From Loktanella sp. DSM 29012 (GTDB lineage: Bacteria > Pseudomonadota > Alphaproteobacteria > Rhodobacterales > Rhodobacteraceae), in contig NZ_FOEJ01000007.1 of the NCBI RefSeq assembly GCF_900110705.1, positions 62,001-126,000 of the forward strand: a stretch of DNA of 64,000 nt, in the 5' to 3' direction. Below are positions 11,406-20,418 of this stretch, one piece after another. Every line of letters begins with the position of its first letter. Position 1 is the first letter of the stretch. Both the position numbers and the translations under genes were made by a program. A model generated the notes under the pieces. That model searched no databases, had not been told where the DNA came from, and was given only the letters and a program-made list of their open reading frames with translations.

Positions 11406-12431
11406 ATGCACCGTTCACTGCTTGCCGCTGTCGCGGCCTGTCTGACCTTGCCCACTGCTGCACTGACCCAAGAGGTCACGTTGCGTTTCCAGCATTTCGT
11501 CTCGCCTGCCTCGGCGAACCCGACCTATTTCATGCAGCCTTGGGCCGACGCGATCGAGGAACAATCGGGCGGCCGGATCAAGGTCGAACTTTATCCCTTC
11601 ATGCAGTTGGGCGGGTCTGCCGCGTCGCAGTACGACTTGATCCGGGACGGTGCCATCGACGGTGGCTGGGTCATTCCGGGCTACGAGCCGGGTCGGTTCC
11701 CCGAGGCGGAGGCGCTGGAACTGCCGTTCATGACCAGCAAGCTGGGCGCAGAGGCGTCGCGTGCCGCATGGGATTTCACCCAAGACTATCTGATGGACGA
11801 TTTTGCCGATGTGCATGTGATAACCACCCACATGCATGGCCCCGGCATCATCCACCTGAAAGGTCCAGCGCCCGAAACGGTCGATGATCTGCGCGGCAAG
11901 GTCGTGCGCGGCCCGTCGCGCCCTGCAACGCTGCTGCTGGAAAAGCTGGGGGCCACACCCGTCGGCATGCCTGTTCCCGCATTCCCAGAGGCGCTGTCGC
12001 GCGGGGTCGTGGATGGTGGTGTGATCACCTGGGAAATGTCGCCGTCGCTGAAACTGGATGAACTGACCGACAGCCACACCGATGTCGCAGGCGACCGCGC
12101 GCTGTATAACCTGTTTTTCGTCTGGGCGATGAACAAGGACGTCTATGCGGCACTACCCGATGACCTGAAGGCCGTCATCGACGCCAATTCAGGCAAGATG
12201 GCCGCCGAATGGGCGGGCGGTGCCCATGACACCGGCGATTCCGAAGGGCGTGACCTGATGGAGGACGGCGGAAACCAGATCGCTGTCTTGTCAGAGGTGG
12301 AAACCGACGCGATCAAGGCATTGGGCCAAGAAGTTCGTGCAGACTGGATCGCGGATATGGATGCACGTGGGCTGGACGGAACTTCCCTTGTTCAGGCGGC
12401 AGAGGCTGCTGTGGCCGCCAACCTGAACTGA
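11406..12431 (+). CDS. TRAP transporter substrate-binding protein, DctP type (orphan)
   Basis: 341 residues from the ATG nearest the signal peptide; upstream in-frame ATGs at 11391 and 11397 are possible. A Sec signal precedes a mature DctP fold with the conserved Arg in Lys-Val-Val-Arg-Gly (about residue 165), which binds the substrate carboxylate in this family. No DctQ or DctM gene is next to it. It is flanked by an MFS gene and a convergent HAD gene, so it must pair with membrane partners encoded elsewhere or act as a scavenging binder. Confidence 0.85.
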   Translation: MHRSLLAAVAACLTLPTAALTQEVTLRFQHFVSPASANPTYFMQPWADAIEEQSGGRIKVELYPFMQLGGSAASQYDLIRDGAIDGGWVIPGYEPGRFPEAEALELPFMTSKLGAEASRAAWDFTQDYLMDDFADVHVITTHMHGPGIIHLKGPAPETVDDLRGKVVRGPSRPATLLLEKLGATPVGMPVPAFPEALSRGVVDGGVITWEMSPSLKLDELTDSHTDVAGDRALYNLFFVWAMNKDVYAALPDDLKAVIDANSGKMAAEWAGGAHDTGDSEGRDLMEDGGNQIAVLSEVETDAIKALGQEVRADWIADMDARGLDGTSLVQAAEAAVAANLN

Positions 12432-12452
12432 TCTGCACATCGTGATTGCGCG

Positions 12453-12479
12453 CGCCCCGCTGACAGTCTTGGCGGGGCG
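12453..12479. terminator. hairpin between convergent genes
   Basis: An 8-bp GC stem (CGCCCCGC with GCGGGGCG, 11-base loop) lies between the convergent ends of the DctP gene and the HAD gene. It lacks a clean T-run on the plus strand, so it is a terminator candidate only; on the minus strand it lies directly after the HAD stop codon. Confidence 0.4.
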
Positions 12480-13124
12480 TTAGCCCGTCAGGCCCAGGTC
12501 GCGTGCGACCTGCATCATGTCCGTGATGGGCTGGGCGGCATAACCTGTGGCGCGGGCAGGGCCACCATCGGCGACATAGGCGTAACAGCAGAGATCCGCA
12601 GCCTGCGCCGCCCGCCAGCCCGCGGGCATGTCGTCGATGAATATCGTTCCGCCCTCATCTGTGCCCGCCACCTGCATCGCGTGATGCAGCATGGCCGGGT
12701 CAGGTTTGGGGCGATGGTCATGACCGGTGTAGATGCGCCCGCGGAAACGGTCCCACAGACCAGAGGGGTCAAGGCTGACCTCCATCTTGGACATCGGACC
12801 GTTCGAGGCCACGGCGGTTGCGATACCGGCGGCGTTCAGCAGGTCCAGCAGATCGACGACACCGGGAATGACGGGTGGGCCGTCCTGCAGTGCTGCCCGG
12901 ATTTCGGCGTGGATCTCGTCCAGCCAGGTGTCGGGCAGTTGCGCGCCGCGCTGGATTGCCTCGCTTGCCGCACCGCGCATGGTGCCACCGGCAAACAGGG
13001 CGTGCACCTCGGCCGGTGAAATATGCAGACCATAGCGTGCGAAACTGTCGGACATGATCCGGTTGGTGGTGGGTTCGGTATCGACCAGCACCCCGTCGCA
13101 GTCGAAAATCACCAGATCGGTCAT
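12480..13124 (-). CDS. HAD-superfamily phosphatase / beta-phosphoglucomutase-like
   Basis: 214 residues. Motif I is Asp-Cys-Asp-Gly-Val-Leu-Val-Asp (nucleophile Asp8, acid/base Asp10). An alpha-helical cap follows at about residues 16-85, motif II is Ser in Ala-Ser-Asn-Gly, motif III is Lys in Lys-Pro-Asp-Pro and motif IV is Asp-Asp in Phe-Ile-Asp-Asp-Met. It hydrolyses or transfers phosphate on a small cytosolic molecule; phosphoglycolate, a sugar phosphate or a mutase reaction cannot be separated by eye. It overlaps rsmD by 4 bp. Confidence 0.8.
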   Translation of the reverse strand: MTDLVIFDCDGVLVDTEPTTNRIMSDSFARYGLHISPAEVHALFAGGTMRGAASEAIQRGAQLPDTWLDEIHAEIRAALQDGPPVIPGVVDLLDLLNAAGIATAVASNGPMSKMEVSLDPSGLWDRFRGRIYTGHDHRPKPDPAMLHHAMQVAGTDEGGTIFIDDMPAGWRAAQAADLCCYAYVADGGPARATGYAAQPITDMMQVARDLGLTG

Positions 13125-13678
13125 GGTGCCTCCAGCAGGGTGATCCAGGTGCTGCCGTATTGGCGTTGGTCCAGCCGTTTGTATCCCTTTGGGGCCATCT
13201 GAGCGGTTGATTCCTCCAACACGATCAGGGCACCTGCGGCGATCCAGCCGCCCTCTTGGCTGGCCAGAATGGCCTGTAGTCCAAGGCCCTGACCGTAGGG
13301 CGGGTCGACGAAAATCAGGTTACATGCCGTGTGGGCCATCGGGATCGCCGTGGCATCTGCCTTGATGATCACGGTGTCAGCGCGGCGCTTCAGCTTTGCA
13401 ATGTTGGCCTGCAACAACCGCCCTGCCGCCGCACCATTATCGACAAAGGTTGCATGTTGCGCGCCGCGCGACAGCGCCTCTAGCCCCAGCGCACCGGTGC
13501 CGGCGAATAGATCCAGCACGCGCCCGCCGCGCACTGGGCTACCGAAGCGGCCACCGTCCAGCACGTTGAACAGGCTTTCGCGGACGCGGTCGGACGTGGG
13601 TCGCAGATGTGCCGCCGGATCGCCGCCACCGACGTCAGCCAGTTGGGTGCCACGGTGCAGACCAGCGACAATCCTCAT
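13121..13678 (-). CDS. rsmD: 16S rRNA (guanine966-N2)-methyltransferase
   Basis: 185 residues, the normal RsmD length. SAM-binding motif I is Val-Leu-Asp-Leu-Phe-Ala-Gly-Thr-Gly-Ala-Leu-Gly, and the catalytic Asp-Pro-Pro-Tyr follows Leu-Ile-Phe-Val. The N-terminus carries the Arg-Ile-Val-Ala-Gly and Pro-Thr-Ser-Asp-Arg-Val-Arg-Glu stretches typical of the family. It methylates N2 of G966 in 16S rRNA on the assembled small subunit. It is the middle gene of a leftward three-gene operon with 4-bp overlaps on both sides. Confidence 0.9.
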   Translation of the reverse strand: MRIVAGLHRGTQLADVGGGDPAAHLRPTSDRVRESLFNVLDGGRFGSPVRGGRVLDLFAGTGALGLEALSRGAQHATFVDNGAAAGRLLQANIAKLKRRADTVIIKADATAIPMAHTACNLIFVDPPYGQGLGLQAILASQEGGWIAAGALIVLEESTAQMAPKGYKRLDQRQYGSTWITLLEAP

Positions 13679-14883
13679 GCGCGTAACAAAGCCTTAAGGT
13701 CGGTGTCCGCGTCAGTGACGACGGAAGGGGCAGGACTTTTGCCCGCCTCGATCAGGCGTTTGCCCACCATATAGGCGCGGGTGTCGGACAGGCTGTCGAT
13801 CGCCAGCAGGGTTTCGCCACGGTAGTACCAATGCGACCGCGCGCCATCTACGTCGCGCACATGCAGATCGGTATAGCCAGTGTTCAGTCCCGCAATCTGG
13901 AGTTTCACATCGTATTGATCCGACCAGAACCACGGCTTGGGCGTATAGGTCACGGGACGGCCCAGCAGGTTGTGGGCCACGATTTCAGCCTGATCGATGG
14001 CGTTGCCGACGCTTTCGATCCGCACGCGTCCGTCGCCACAGGGGGCAGAGGCACAATCGCCCGCCGCCCAGATATGCGGGTCAGAGGTGCGGCCGTGGGC
14101 GTCAGTGGAAATCCCGTTGTCGATCACAAGGCCCGCGCCTTCGGCCAATGCGGTCGCAGGCGCAATGCCGACGCCGACGATCGCGAAATCAATGTCCAAC
14201 GTCGTGCCGTCGGACAGGGTTGCCCCGGTGACGACATCGTCCCCGGTCAGCGCGGTCAGGCCGACGCCCTCGCGGATATCCACGCCGTGTCTGCGATGGA
14301 GGTCACGAAAGAAATCGGACGTTTCCGGCGCAGCGACCCGTTGCAGGATGCGGTCCGCCGCCTCGACCAGTGTTACGCTGACACCGCGCTTGGCCGCGAC
14401 GGCTGCCGCCTCGAGCCCGATATAGCCGCCACCGACGATCAGCGCGCGCGCACCCGCGACAAAAGCGGGTTCCATCGCGTCCGCATCGTCCAGATCGCGC
14501 ACGGCAAAGACATTGCCGAGCGTCCCACCGATACTGGCGGGCAGGGTGCGGGGATGGGCACCGGTGGTCAACACCAGTTCGTCGTAGGCCAGCACCTCGC
14601 CGCCATCCAGCGTGACGGTTTTTGCTGCCTTGTCGATGCTGTCGGCGCGGCTGTTCAACCGTACGTCGACACCGTGTTCATCATACCAGGCGGCAGGGCG
14701 AAAATAGAGACGGTCCTCGGCCATCTCGCCCAGCAGATAGGCCTTGGACAATGGCGGGCGCTGATAGGGCAGACGTGGTTCGGCACAGACAAGTGTGATC
14801 CGGTCATCGGATTTTTCGGCGACAAGCTTTGCAATCAACGCCGATGCAGCCTGACCGCCGCCGATGATGACAATTCTACGCAT
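13675..14883 (-). CDS. NAD(P)/FAD-dependent ferredoxin reductase-like oxidoreductase
   Basis: 402 residues of the putidaredoxin/rhodocoxin reductase family. An N-terminal Gly-Gly-Gly-Gln-Ala-Ala binds FAD, Pro-Tyr-Gln-Arg-Pro-Pro-Leu-Ser-Lys is the family signature, Gly-Gly-Gly-Tyr-Ile-Gly-Leu-Glu near residue 150 binds NAD(P)H, and Ala-Ala-Gly-Asp-Cys is the second FAD contact. A C-terminal reductase domain follows from about residue 315. It would pass electrons from NAD(P)H to a 2Fe-2S ferredoxin; no ferredoxin or P450 gene is adjacent, so the partner is unknown. Confidence 0.8.
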   Translation of the reverse strand: MRRIVIIGGGQAASALIAKLVAEKSDDRITLVCAEPRLPYQRPPLSKAYLLGEMAEDRLYFRPAAWYDEHGVDVRLNSRADSIDKAAKTVTLDGGEVLAYDELVLTTGAHPRTLPASIGGTLGNVFAVRDLDDADAMEPAFVAGARALIVGGGYIGLEAAAVAAKRGVSVTLVEAADRILQRVAAPETSDFFRDLHRRHGVDIREGVGLTALTGDDVVTGATLSDGTTLDIDFAIVGVGIAPATALAEGAGLVIDNGISTDAHGRTSDPHIWAAGDCASAPCGDGRVRIESVGNAIDQAEIVAHNLLGRPVTYTPKPWFWSDQYDVKLQIAGLNTGYTDLHVRDVDGARSHWYYRGETLLAIDSLSDTRAYMVGKRLIEAGKSPAPSVVTDADTDLKALLRA

Positions 14884-14957
14884 GCGTCCCGTCCTCTGGT
14901 TCTGCTGCGTCGCACCTTATATGTCTGAGGTACAGACGCAATTCGCAAGGAGCGATC

Positions 14958-15449
14958 ATGACCATCACCACTGGCGACAGCCTGCCAAACGCAACCGTTC
15001 TGACCATGGGGCCGGACGGACCGACTGGCGTGGACATTCACGACAAGATCAAGGGCCGCAAGGTTGTCATCTTTGGTTTGCCGGGGGCCTATACGGGCAC
15101 CTGCACGACGGCGCATGTGCCCAGTTTCATCCGCACCGCCCCGCAACTGCGTGACAAGGGCGTCGAGGAAATCATCTGTCTGTCGGTCAATGATCCATTC
15201 GTCATGCAGGCCTGGGGCGAAGCGACGGGTGCCATCGATGCGGGCATCACGATGCTGGGCGATGTCGAGGCGGCATTTACCAAGGCCATCGGCATGAATT
15301 TCACGGCCCCGCCTGTGGGTTTCATTGACCGGTCCAGGCGTTATGCGATGCTGGTCGATAACGGGGTCGTCACGATCCTGAACGAGGAACCCGGACCCGG
15401 TCAGTGCGATATTTCCGGCGGCGAAAACCTGCTGGACCAGATGGGCTGA
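14958..15449 (+). CDS. peroxiredoxin, Prx5 type
   Basis: 163 residues with a thioredoxin fold. The peroxidatic Cys49 lies in Pro-Gly-Ala-Tyr-Thr-Gly-Thr-Cys-Thr, the signature of the Prx5 group, and the later Arg in the Asp-Arg-Ser-Arg-Arg stretch is near the expected active-site position. It reduces hydrogen peroxide and organic peroxides in the cytoplasm, usually with glutaredoxin or thioredoxin. A good AAGGAG ribosome-binding site precedes the ATG. It is divergent from the ferredoxin reductase-like gene. Confidence 0.88.
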   Translation: MTITTGDSLPNATVLTMGPDGPTGVDIHDKIKGRKVVIFGLPGAYTGTCTTAHVPSFIRTAPQLRDKGVEEIICLSVNDPFVMQAWGEATGAIDAGITMLGDVEAAFTKAIGMNFTAPPVGFIDRSRRYAMLVDNGVVTILNEEPGPGQCDISGGENLLDQMG

Positions 15450-15462
15450 ATGCTACGTTTGC

Positions 15463-15485
15463 TGCGCCGGGGATGTCCCGGCGCA
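15463..15485. terminator. hairpin between convergent peroxiredoxin and MscS genes
   Basis: A perfect 9-bp stem (TGCGCCGGG / CCCGGCGCA) with a 5-base loop sits between two convergent genes. There is no T-run, so a role as a bidirectional terminator is an inference from position and stability. Confidence 0.45.
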
Positions 15486-15493
15486 GGATCATG

Positions 15494-16342
15494 TCATTCC
15501 GCGTTTTGCATCACAAGCGTGCGGGTCGGGAATGGGATTTCGACGCCCGCCTTGTCCAGCGCCTCTTTGACCGCGCGGGTCATGTCGGCCTGATATTGGA
15601 AATATTCAGTGCGTTCGCACCAGACACGCACCAGGAAATCGACGGAACTGGCGTTCATGTTGGTGACCTGAATGAAGGGTTCAGGATCTGACAGGGACCT
15701 GGGGTCGGCCATGATCGTGTCGATGATCGCCCTTTCTGCGACGGCCAGATCCGCGCCATAGGCGACACCGATCGTCCATTCGGCGCGTCGCTGCGGATAG
15801 ACCGAATAGTTCGTGATGATGTTGCCCCAAACCTCGGAGTTGGGGACGATGATCTGCACGTTCCCGATGCTGGCCAACTCGATGAAGTTGAGGTTGATGG
15901 ATTTCACCGTGCCCATCTGCCCGCCGATATCGACGAAATCGCCCAGTTTGATCGGCCGAAAGAACACGATCATGACCCCGGCGGCAACATTCGACAGCGT
16001 GCCTTGGAGGGCCAGACCAATGGCCAGACCGGCCGCACCGATGACAGCTACGACACTGGTTGTCTGAACGCCGAACGTGTTGAGGACGAACAGCAGCGCA
16101 AATCCGATGATGACATAGCGCACGATGTTGCTGAGAAAGGTGAACAGCGTTTCGTCAAGATGCGCGTTGCGCTGCCCCATGTTGGAAATACGGCGGCTCA
16201 GCCAGCCTGCGATCACAAAGCCGATCATCAGGATCAAGATGGCCGACAATACGTTTCCAAGGATCGACACGAGGAATTCGAGCGTCAACAAATCGGCGAG
16301 CGATTTGCCGTTCAGAATGGGGGTCGTCAAGAGATCGTTCAT
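15494..16342 (-). CDS. small-conductance mechanosensitive channel, MscS family
   Basis: 282 residues. Three transmembrane helices lie at about 25-45, 65-85 and 90-115, the third being the Gly/Ala-rich pore helix. The beta domain follows (Phe-Phe-Arg-Pro-Ile-Lys-Leu-Gly-Asp-Phe-Val), then the alpha-beta domain of the cytoplasmic cage. The length equals E. coli MscS. It opens under membrane tension to release solutes during hypo-osmotic shock. It overlaps phhB by 4 bp, apparently only for shared transcription. Confidence 0.9.
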   Translation of the reverse strand: MNDLLTTPILNGKSLADLLTLEFLVSILGNVLSAILILMIGFVIAGWLSRRISNMGQRNAHLDETLFTFLSNIVRYVIIGFALLFVLNTFGVQTTSVVAVIGAAGLAIGLALQGTLSNVAAGVMIVFFRPIKLGDFVDIGGQMGTVKSINLNFIELASIGNVQIIVPNSEVWGNIITNYSVYPQRRAEWTIGVAYGADLAVAERAIIDTIMADPRSLSDPEPFIQVTNMNASSVDFLVRVWCERTEYFQYQADMTRAVKEALDKAGVEIPFPTRTLVMQNAE

Positions 16343-16641
16343 GCAGTCCTCGCCAGATCGTCCATGATTTTCGCCAATTTTGCGTCGAGCGGCGACAAAC
16401 CATCTGCATCATGCGTCGTCAACGTCACCTGGACGGTTTTATAGACATTTGACCATTCGGGGTGGTGATTGAGTTTTTCGGCGTGGATCGCCGCTTGCGT
16501 CATCCAGCCAAAGGCCTGAACGAAATTCTTGAACACGAATTCCTTGTGAATGGCGTCACGGTCGTCCTGAGCGGTCCATCCGTTCGCCAGCAGTGGCGCA
16601 AGGGCATCATCACGGTCGCTGCCTGTCAGTTTGTCGGTCAT
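16339..16641 (-). CDS. phhB: 4a-hydroxytetrahydrobiopterin dehydratase
   Basis: 100 residues with the pterin-4a-carbinolamine dehydratase signature: Lys-Leu-Asn-His-His-Pro-Glu-Trp near the middle (the catalytic His pair) and a later Asp-Ala-Asp-Gly-Leu-Ser. It dehydrates 4a-hydroxytetrahydropterin formed by aromatic amino acid hydroxylases. Some homologues also serve in molybdopterin metabolism. No phenylalanine hydroxylase gene is in the window. It overlaps the neighbours on both sides by 4 bp. Confidence 0.92.
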   Translation of the reverse strand: MTDKLTGSDRDDALAPLLANGWTAQDDRDAIHKEFVFKNFVQAFGWMTQAAIHAEKLNHHPEWSNVYKTVQVTLTTHDADGLSPLDAKLAKIMDDLARTA

Positions 16642-17816
16642 TGTTGTTCCTCTCGGTTTTCGCGGCGGAAGGGGCCGTAGCTGGTCAGCACCTCGATTTC
16701 TTCGTCGACGGCGCGTTTCTCGGCTTGGACATAGCGGGCGATGGCGTCGCGGAAACCCGGATCACCGATCCAGTGCAGCGAATGGGTGGGGACTGGCAGA
16801 TATCCCCGGGCAAGCTTGTGTTCGCCCTGCGCACCGGCCTCGACCCGCTCCATGCCCTGTGCGATCGCGAAATCGATGGCCTGATAATAGCACAGCTCGA
16901 AATGCAGGGCAGGGTGGTATTCGGTGCTGCCCCAATAGCGGCCGAACAGCGTATTGCGCCCGATGAAATTCAGCGCGCCCGCAACAGGGCGGTCCCCGTC
17001 CAGCGCCAGCACCAGCAGCATGTCGTCGCGCAGGCTGTTCTGCGCGTGGTCAAAGAATGCCCGCGTCAGATAGGGCGTGCCCCATTTGCGGTTGCCGGTG
17101 TCCTGATAGAACCGCCAGAAGGCGTCCCAATGGTGCGGTTGGATCGCGTCACCGGTCAGTTGCACGATCCGTCCACCAAAACCTTGCGCGGTGGCGCGTT
17201 CCTTGCGGATGTTCTTGCGTTTGCGGCTGGACAGGTCGTTCAGAAAGGCATCGAAATCGGTATAACCATTGTTCACCCAATGAAATTGCTGGCCGATCCG
17301 GTGCAGCAGTCCCATTTCAGCCCCTGCCAGCGCCTCGGCTTCGGTGCAGAATGTGGCGTGGACCGACGACAGGTCGTTGTCGGCCGCGATCTGCACTGCC
17401 CCCTGGACAAGTGCGGCCATGCCAACGACCTCATGGCCTGGCCGGGTCAGGAAACGCCGCCCGGTGGCTGGCGTGAACGGCACGGCAATCTGCAACTTGG
17501 GGTAATAAGCACCACCTGCGTTTTCATAGGCGTGGGCCCAGTTGTGATCAAACATGTATTCGCCCTGTGAATGTCCTTTGGCGTAGAGAGGGCAGACCGC
17601 GATCACCTGACCTTCGGACTTGGCAACCAGATAACGCGGTTGCCAGCCGGATCGGCCGCCAACCGAACCTGAATCCTCCAGCGCGCGCAGGAACCGGTAG
17701 GTCGTAAACGGGTCAACGGGGCGGTCGCCACCGGGGGCGGCGCAGGCATCCCAGTCGGCGGCGTCTATGCCGTCCAGCGATGGCAGGGCGGTCAGTTCAA
17801 TGGCGGGTTCTGTCAT
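16638..17816 (-). CDS. GNAT/FemAB-like acyltransferase (DUF482, PF04339)
   Basis: About 392 residues from the ATG at 17816; an in-frame GTG at 17843 would add nine residues. The protein matches the widely conserved DUF482 family of peptidoglycan-biosynthesis-like acyltransferases. It has an N-terminal Leu-Pro-Ser-Leu-Asp-Gly-Ile start, a Ser-Ser-Arg-Lys-Arg-Lys-Asn-Ile-Arg-Lys-Glu-Arg stretch mid-chain and a C-terminal Ala-Gly-Ala-Gln-Gly-Glu-His-Lys. No substrate is established. It lies between phhB and the GDPD gene in a leftward run. Confidence 0.75.
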   Translation of the reverse strand: MTEPAIELTALPSLDGIDAADWDACAAPGGDRPVDPFTTYRFLRALEDSGSVGGRSGWQPRYLVAKSEGQVIAVCPLYAKGHSQGEYMFDHNWAHAYENAGGAYYPKLQIAVPFTPATGRRFLTRPGHEVVGMAALVQGAVQIAADNDLSSVHATFCTEAEALAGAEMGLLHRIGQQFHWVNNGYTDFDAFLNDLSSRKRKNIRKERATAQGFGGRIVQLTGDAIQPHHWDAFWRFYQDTGNRKWGTPYLTRAFFDHAQNSLRDDMLLVLALDGDRPVAGALNFIGRNTLFGRYWGSTEYHPALHFELCYYQAIDFAIAQGMERVEAGAQGEHKLARGYLPVPTHSLHWIGDPGFRDAIARYVQAEKRAVDEEIEVLTSYGPFRRENREEQQ

Positions 17817-17847
17817 GGGGTGCAACGTGGGCGGCAGGCCCACGGCG

Positions 17848-18600
17848 TCAAGCCGGGTAGCCCTCGAATGTGATGTTGTCCGCGATTTTGCGGGCTTCTG
17901 CCTCTTGTTCGGGCGATTTGATCGTCCATGTCAGCACCTGCGCCCCGCGGGATTTGAGGTCTGCCACCTGTGGGTGATCCAGTTCCGTGCGGTCATGGCT
18001 GATGAAGCTGGCCCCCACATGATCGTAGTCGGGAATGCCCGACAGCCGTTCAAGAGTCGGCTGCGGGATGGTGGGCCAGCCTGCGATGTCAAAGCCACCG
18101 GTCGTCAACCCACGCGGCACATCGGGAGCGACACGGGCCATTTCCGCAACATGGTGAGGATTGAACGACATGACGGCCACGTCGCCGGCGTAATGTTCCA
18201 GCAGCGCAGCGACGGCCCGGCCGATGGGTCCGGTATTGGGGCCCAGGCCGCCGTCCTGATCCTTGATTTCCAGCAGCAGCGGCACCCGGCCAGCCACTAC
18301 CTCTAGCAGCTGTTGCAGCGTCGGGATCGTGCCGCCGTCGCCCATCAGCGGAATTTGGGCCAGCTGCGCACTGCTGCGCTGTGCGATCGGCCCCATTTCG
18401 ATCGTCATGCGCCGTAGGTCGTAGTCGTGAAACACGACAGGCACCCCGTCAGAGGCGTATTGCAGATCGACCTCGATTCCATAGCCTTCTTCCACGGCAG
18501 CAGCGACGGATGACAAGGCGTTTTCAGCGCGGCCTTTGCCTGCGTCATGATAGGCGCGGTGCGCGATGGGCCGCGCGAGAAAGGACGATGGCAGCATCAC
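17848..18600 (-). CDS. glycerophosphodiester phosphodiesterase family protein
   Basis: 250 residues with the GDPD TIM barrel: Ala-His-Arg near residue 14, the Glu-Asn of the first loop, Glu-Val-Asp-Leu-Gln for the metal-binding Glu/Asp pair, and Val-Phe-His-Asp-Tyr-Asp-Leu for the catalytic His. There is no signal peptide, so it acts in the cytoplasm, splitting glycerophosphodiesters into glycerol-3-phosphate and an alcohol. The 4-bp overlap with the RidA gene upstream places it in that transcription unit. Confidence 0.85.
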   Translation of the reverse strand: MMLPSSFLARPIAHRAYHDAGKGRAENALSSVAAAVEEGYGIEVDLQYASDGVPVVFHDYDLRRMTIEMGPIAQRSSAQLAQIPLMGDGGTIPTLQQLLEVVAGRVPLLLEIKDQDGGLGPNTGPIGRAVAALLEHYAGDVAVMSFNPHHVAEMARVAPDVPRGLTTGGFDIAGWPTIPQPTLERLSGIPDYDHVGASFISHDRTELDHPQVADLKSRGAQVLTWTIKSPEQEAEARKIADNITFEGYPA

Positions 18601-19058
18601 GCGATTTCAAAGATCGCTTCGATCTCGACCATGACTCCAAGGGGGAGTGACGCGGCAGAGACAGCCGACCGCGCGTGCCGTCCCTTGTCACCCAAGGCTG
18701 CGACCAGAAAATCAGAGGCACCGTTGATGACTTTGGGTTGGTCGGTAAATCCGCTGGTCGAATTGACGAACCCGGTCAGCTTGATCACGCGGACCAGCCG
18801 GTCGATGTCACCGCCGCATGCCGCCTTGAGCTGCGCCAAAAGGCTGATTGCACAGGCGCGCGCCGCGGCGACACCATCCTCGACGGATGCGGTTTCACCC
18901 AGTTTGCCCAGCATGTTGCCCTGCGGCCCCTGGGAGATCTGGCCAGACACATAGACCATGTTGCCGGTGACGACATAGGGCACATAATTTGCCGCCGGGG
19001 CCGGAGCGTCCGGAAGGGTGACGTCCATCTGGGCCAGTTTTTCTTCGATCTTGCTCAT
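18597..19058 (-). CDS. RidA/YjgF-family protein
   Basis: 153 residues from an ATG with an AGGAG ribosome-binding site; a longer reading to 19109 adds a poor N-terminus. It has the family Tyr-Val-Ser-Gly-Gln-Ile start and the C-terminal Arg-Ser-Ala-Val-Ser-Ala-Ala-Ser-Leu-Pro-Leu-Gly, whose Arg binds the carboxylate of the 2-aminoacrylate/imine substrate in active members. It is probably an imine deaminase that protects PLP enzymes, although family members also have other roles. Confidence 0.85.
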   Translation of the reverse strand: MSKIEEKLAQMDVTLPDAPAPAANYVPYVVTGNMVYVSGQISQGPQGNMLGKLGETASVEDGVAAARACAISLLAQLKAACGGDIDRLVRVIKLTGFVNSTSGFTDQPKVINGASDFLVAALGDKGRHARSAVSAASLPLGVMVEIEAIFEIA

Positions 19059-19116
19059 GTGCGCGCGCTCCTGTCGGGTTTGGGTCGACGCTACGCGGGC
19101 AGGGCGCAAAGGGCAA

Positions 19117-20418
19117 TCACGACTCGCGGAAGGCCCGGGCGAAATAGTCCGACAGCGGCTTGATCAGATAGGACAGCGGGGATCGTCCGGCGGTCCGCAC
19201 GAAAACCTCGACCGGCATGCCGGGGATCAGTATCAGGCCAGGGGGCAGGCGTTCGATTTCACCAGGATTCAATACAACCTCTGCGCGAAAGAATGGCATG
19301 CCTGATTGTGCATCCTCAAAGGCATCGGCGCTGATCTGGGTCACCTGTGCGGACAGTTCAGGCGTGCGGCGCTGGTCGAATGCGGGAAATCGCACCGTCG
19401 CCTGCTGGCCCGGAAACAGCTGTTCGACGTCCCCGACCCTTACCCGGACGGTGATGATGCGCGGTCGGTCCTGCGGCACCAGATACATCAGGGGATCTGC
19501 TGGCTGGATCACCGACCGGGGTGCATGGACACGCAGCCCATAGACCACGCCGGACACCGGCGCGCGGATTGCCAGACGGTCCACACGGGTTTGCAGCAGC
19601 CTGCGGTGTTCGGCAAGGTCCAGCATGCTGGCGCGCAGATTGCGCAGATTTGTGATCGCCTCTTCGCGGCGCGTTATGGTGAGGCCAGCAATCTGAATGT
19701 CGATTTCCGTCATCCGTTCGGCGGCCCGTGCGGTTTCGGCCATCACCTGTCCCAAGCGTCCTGCCAGTTCTGCCTGTTCGCGTTGCAGCGCCATGACCAT
19801 GCTGGCCTGCGCCAATCCGCGATTCAGCAGCGATTGCTGGTCGGTCAAAGCACTGGCAATCAGGTCGAGTTGCGTGGTCAGCGCGGCCTGTTGCGCGTCC
19901 AGACCCAAAACCTGCGCTGCGAGTTGTTGGCGTTGCCGGGTGAGTTGTGCGGTCTTGCTGCGGATCGTGTCGATCCTGGCCGCAAAGAGCCTGCGTTGTC
20001 CGTCGATGATATCTTGTGCCGCGCCGCCCGATGATCGCAGGTCATGGGTAAACTGGACGGCGCTGTCGCCGTCGCGTTCCGCCACAAGCCGGGCCTGCTG
20101 CGCGCGCATGTCCAATATCTGTGCGTCGACCGCCGCCAGCGCACCGGCCAACTCGTCATGGTCCAGCGCAATCAACAGATCACCAGCCTGAACCGCCTCG
20201 CCTTCGCCCACGAGGATACGGTCAACGATGCCGCCGTCGGGGTGCTGGACGATCTGCCTGCTGCGGTCGACCTCGACCTGCCCCGGACTGATGACCGCGC
20301 CGCTGATATTTGCCAGCACGGCCCATCCCCCCAGGCCGCACAGCAGCATCAACAAAGTCAAACCACCCGTGATCACCGGACCACGCGCGGACCAGCGGTC
20401 GGTGACGTGCCTGGTCAT
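19117..20418 (-). CDS. type I secretion periplasmic adaptor, HlyD/PrtE family
   Basis: About 433 residues from the ATG that overlaps the end of the ABC gene; the open frame extends further upstream but inside that gene. One N-terminal transmembrane helix (about 18-38) is followed by a lipoyl/barrel-sandwich half, a long coiled coil (about 85-290) and the second lipoyl half with the beta-barrel. It links the inner-membrane ABC exporter to an outer-membrane TolC channel. No TolC gene is nearby. Confidence 0.87.
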   Translation of the reverse strand: MTRHVTDRWSARGPVITGGLTLLMLLCGLGGWAVLANISGAVISPGQVEVDRSRQIVQHPDGGIVDRILVGEGEAVQAGDLLIALDHDELAGALAAVDAQILDMRAQQARLVAERDGDSAVQFTHDLRSSGGAAQDIIDGQRRLFAARIDTIRSKTAQLTRQRQQLAAQVLGLDAQQAALTTQLDLIASALTDQQSLLNRGLAQASMVMALQREQAELAGRLGQVMAETARAAERMTEIDIQIAGLTITRREEAITNLRNLRASMLDLAEHRRLLQTRVDRLAIRAPVSGVVYGLRVHAPRSVIQPADPLMYLVPQDRPRIITVRVRVGDVEQLFPGQQATVRFPAFDQRRTPELSAQVTQISADAFEDAQSGMPFFRAEVVLNPGEIERLPPGLILIPGMPVEVFVRTAGRSPLSYLIKPLSDYFARAFRES

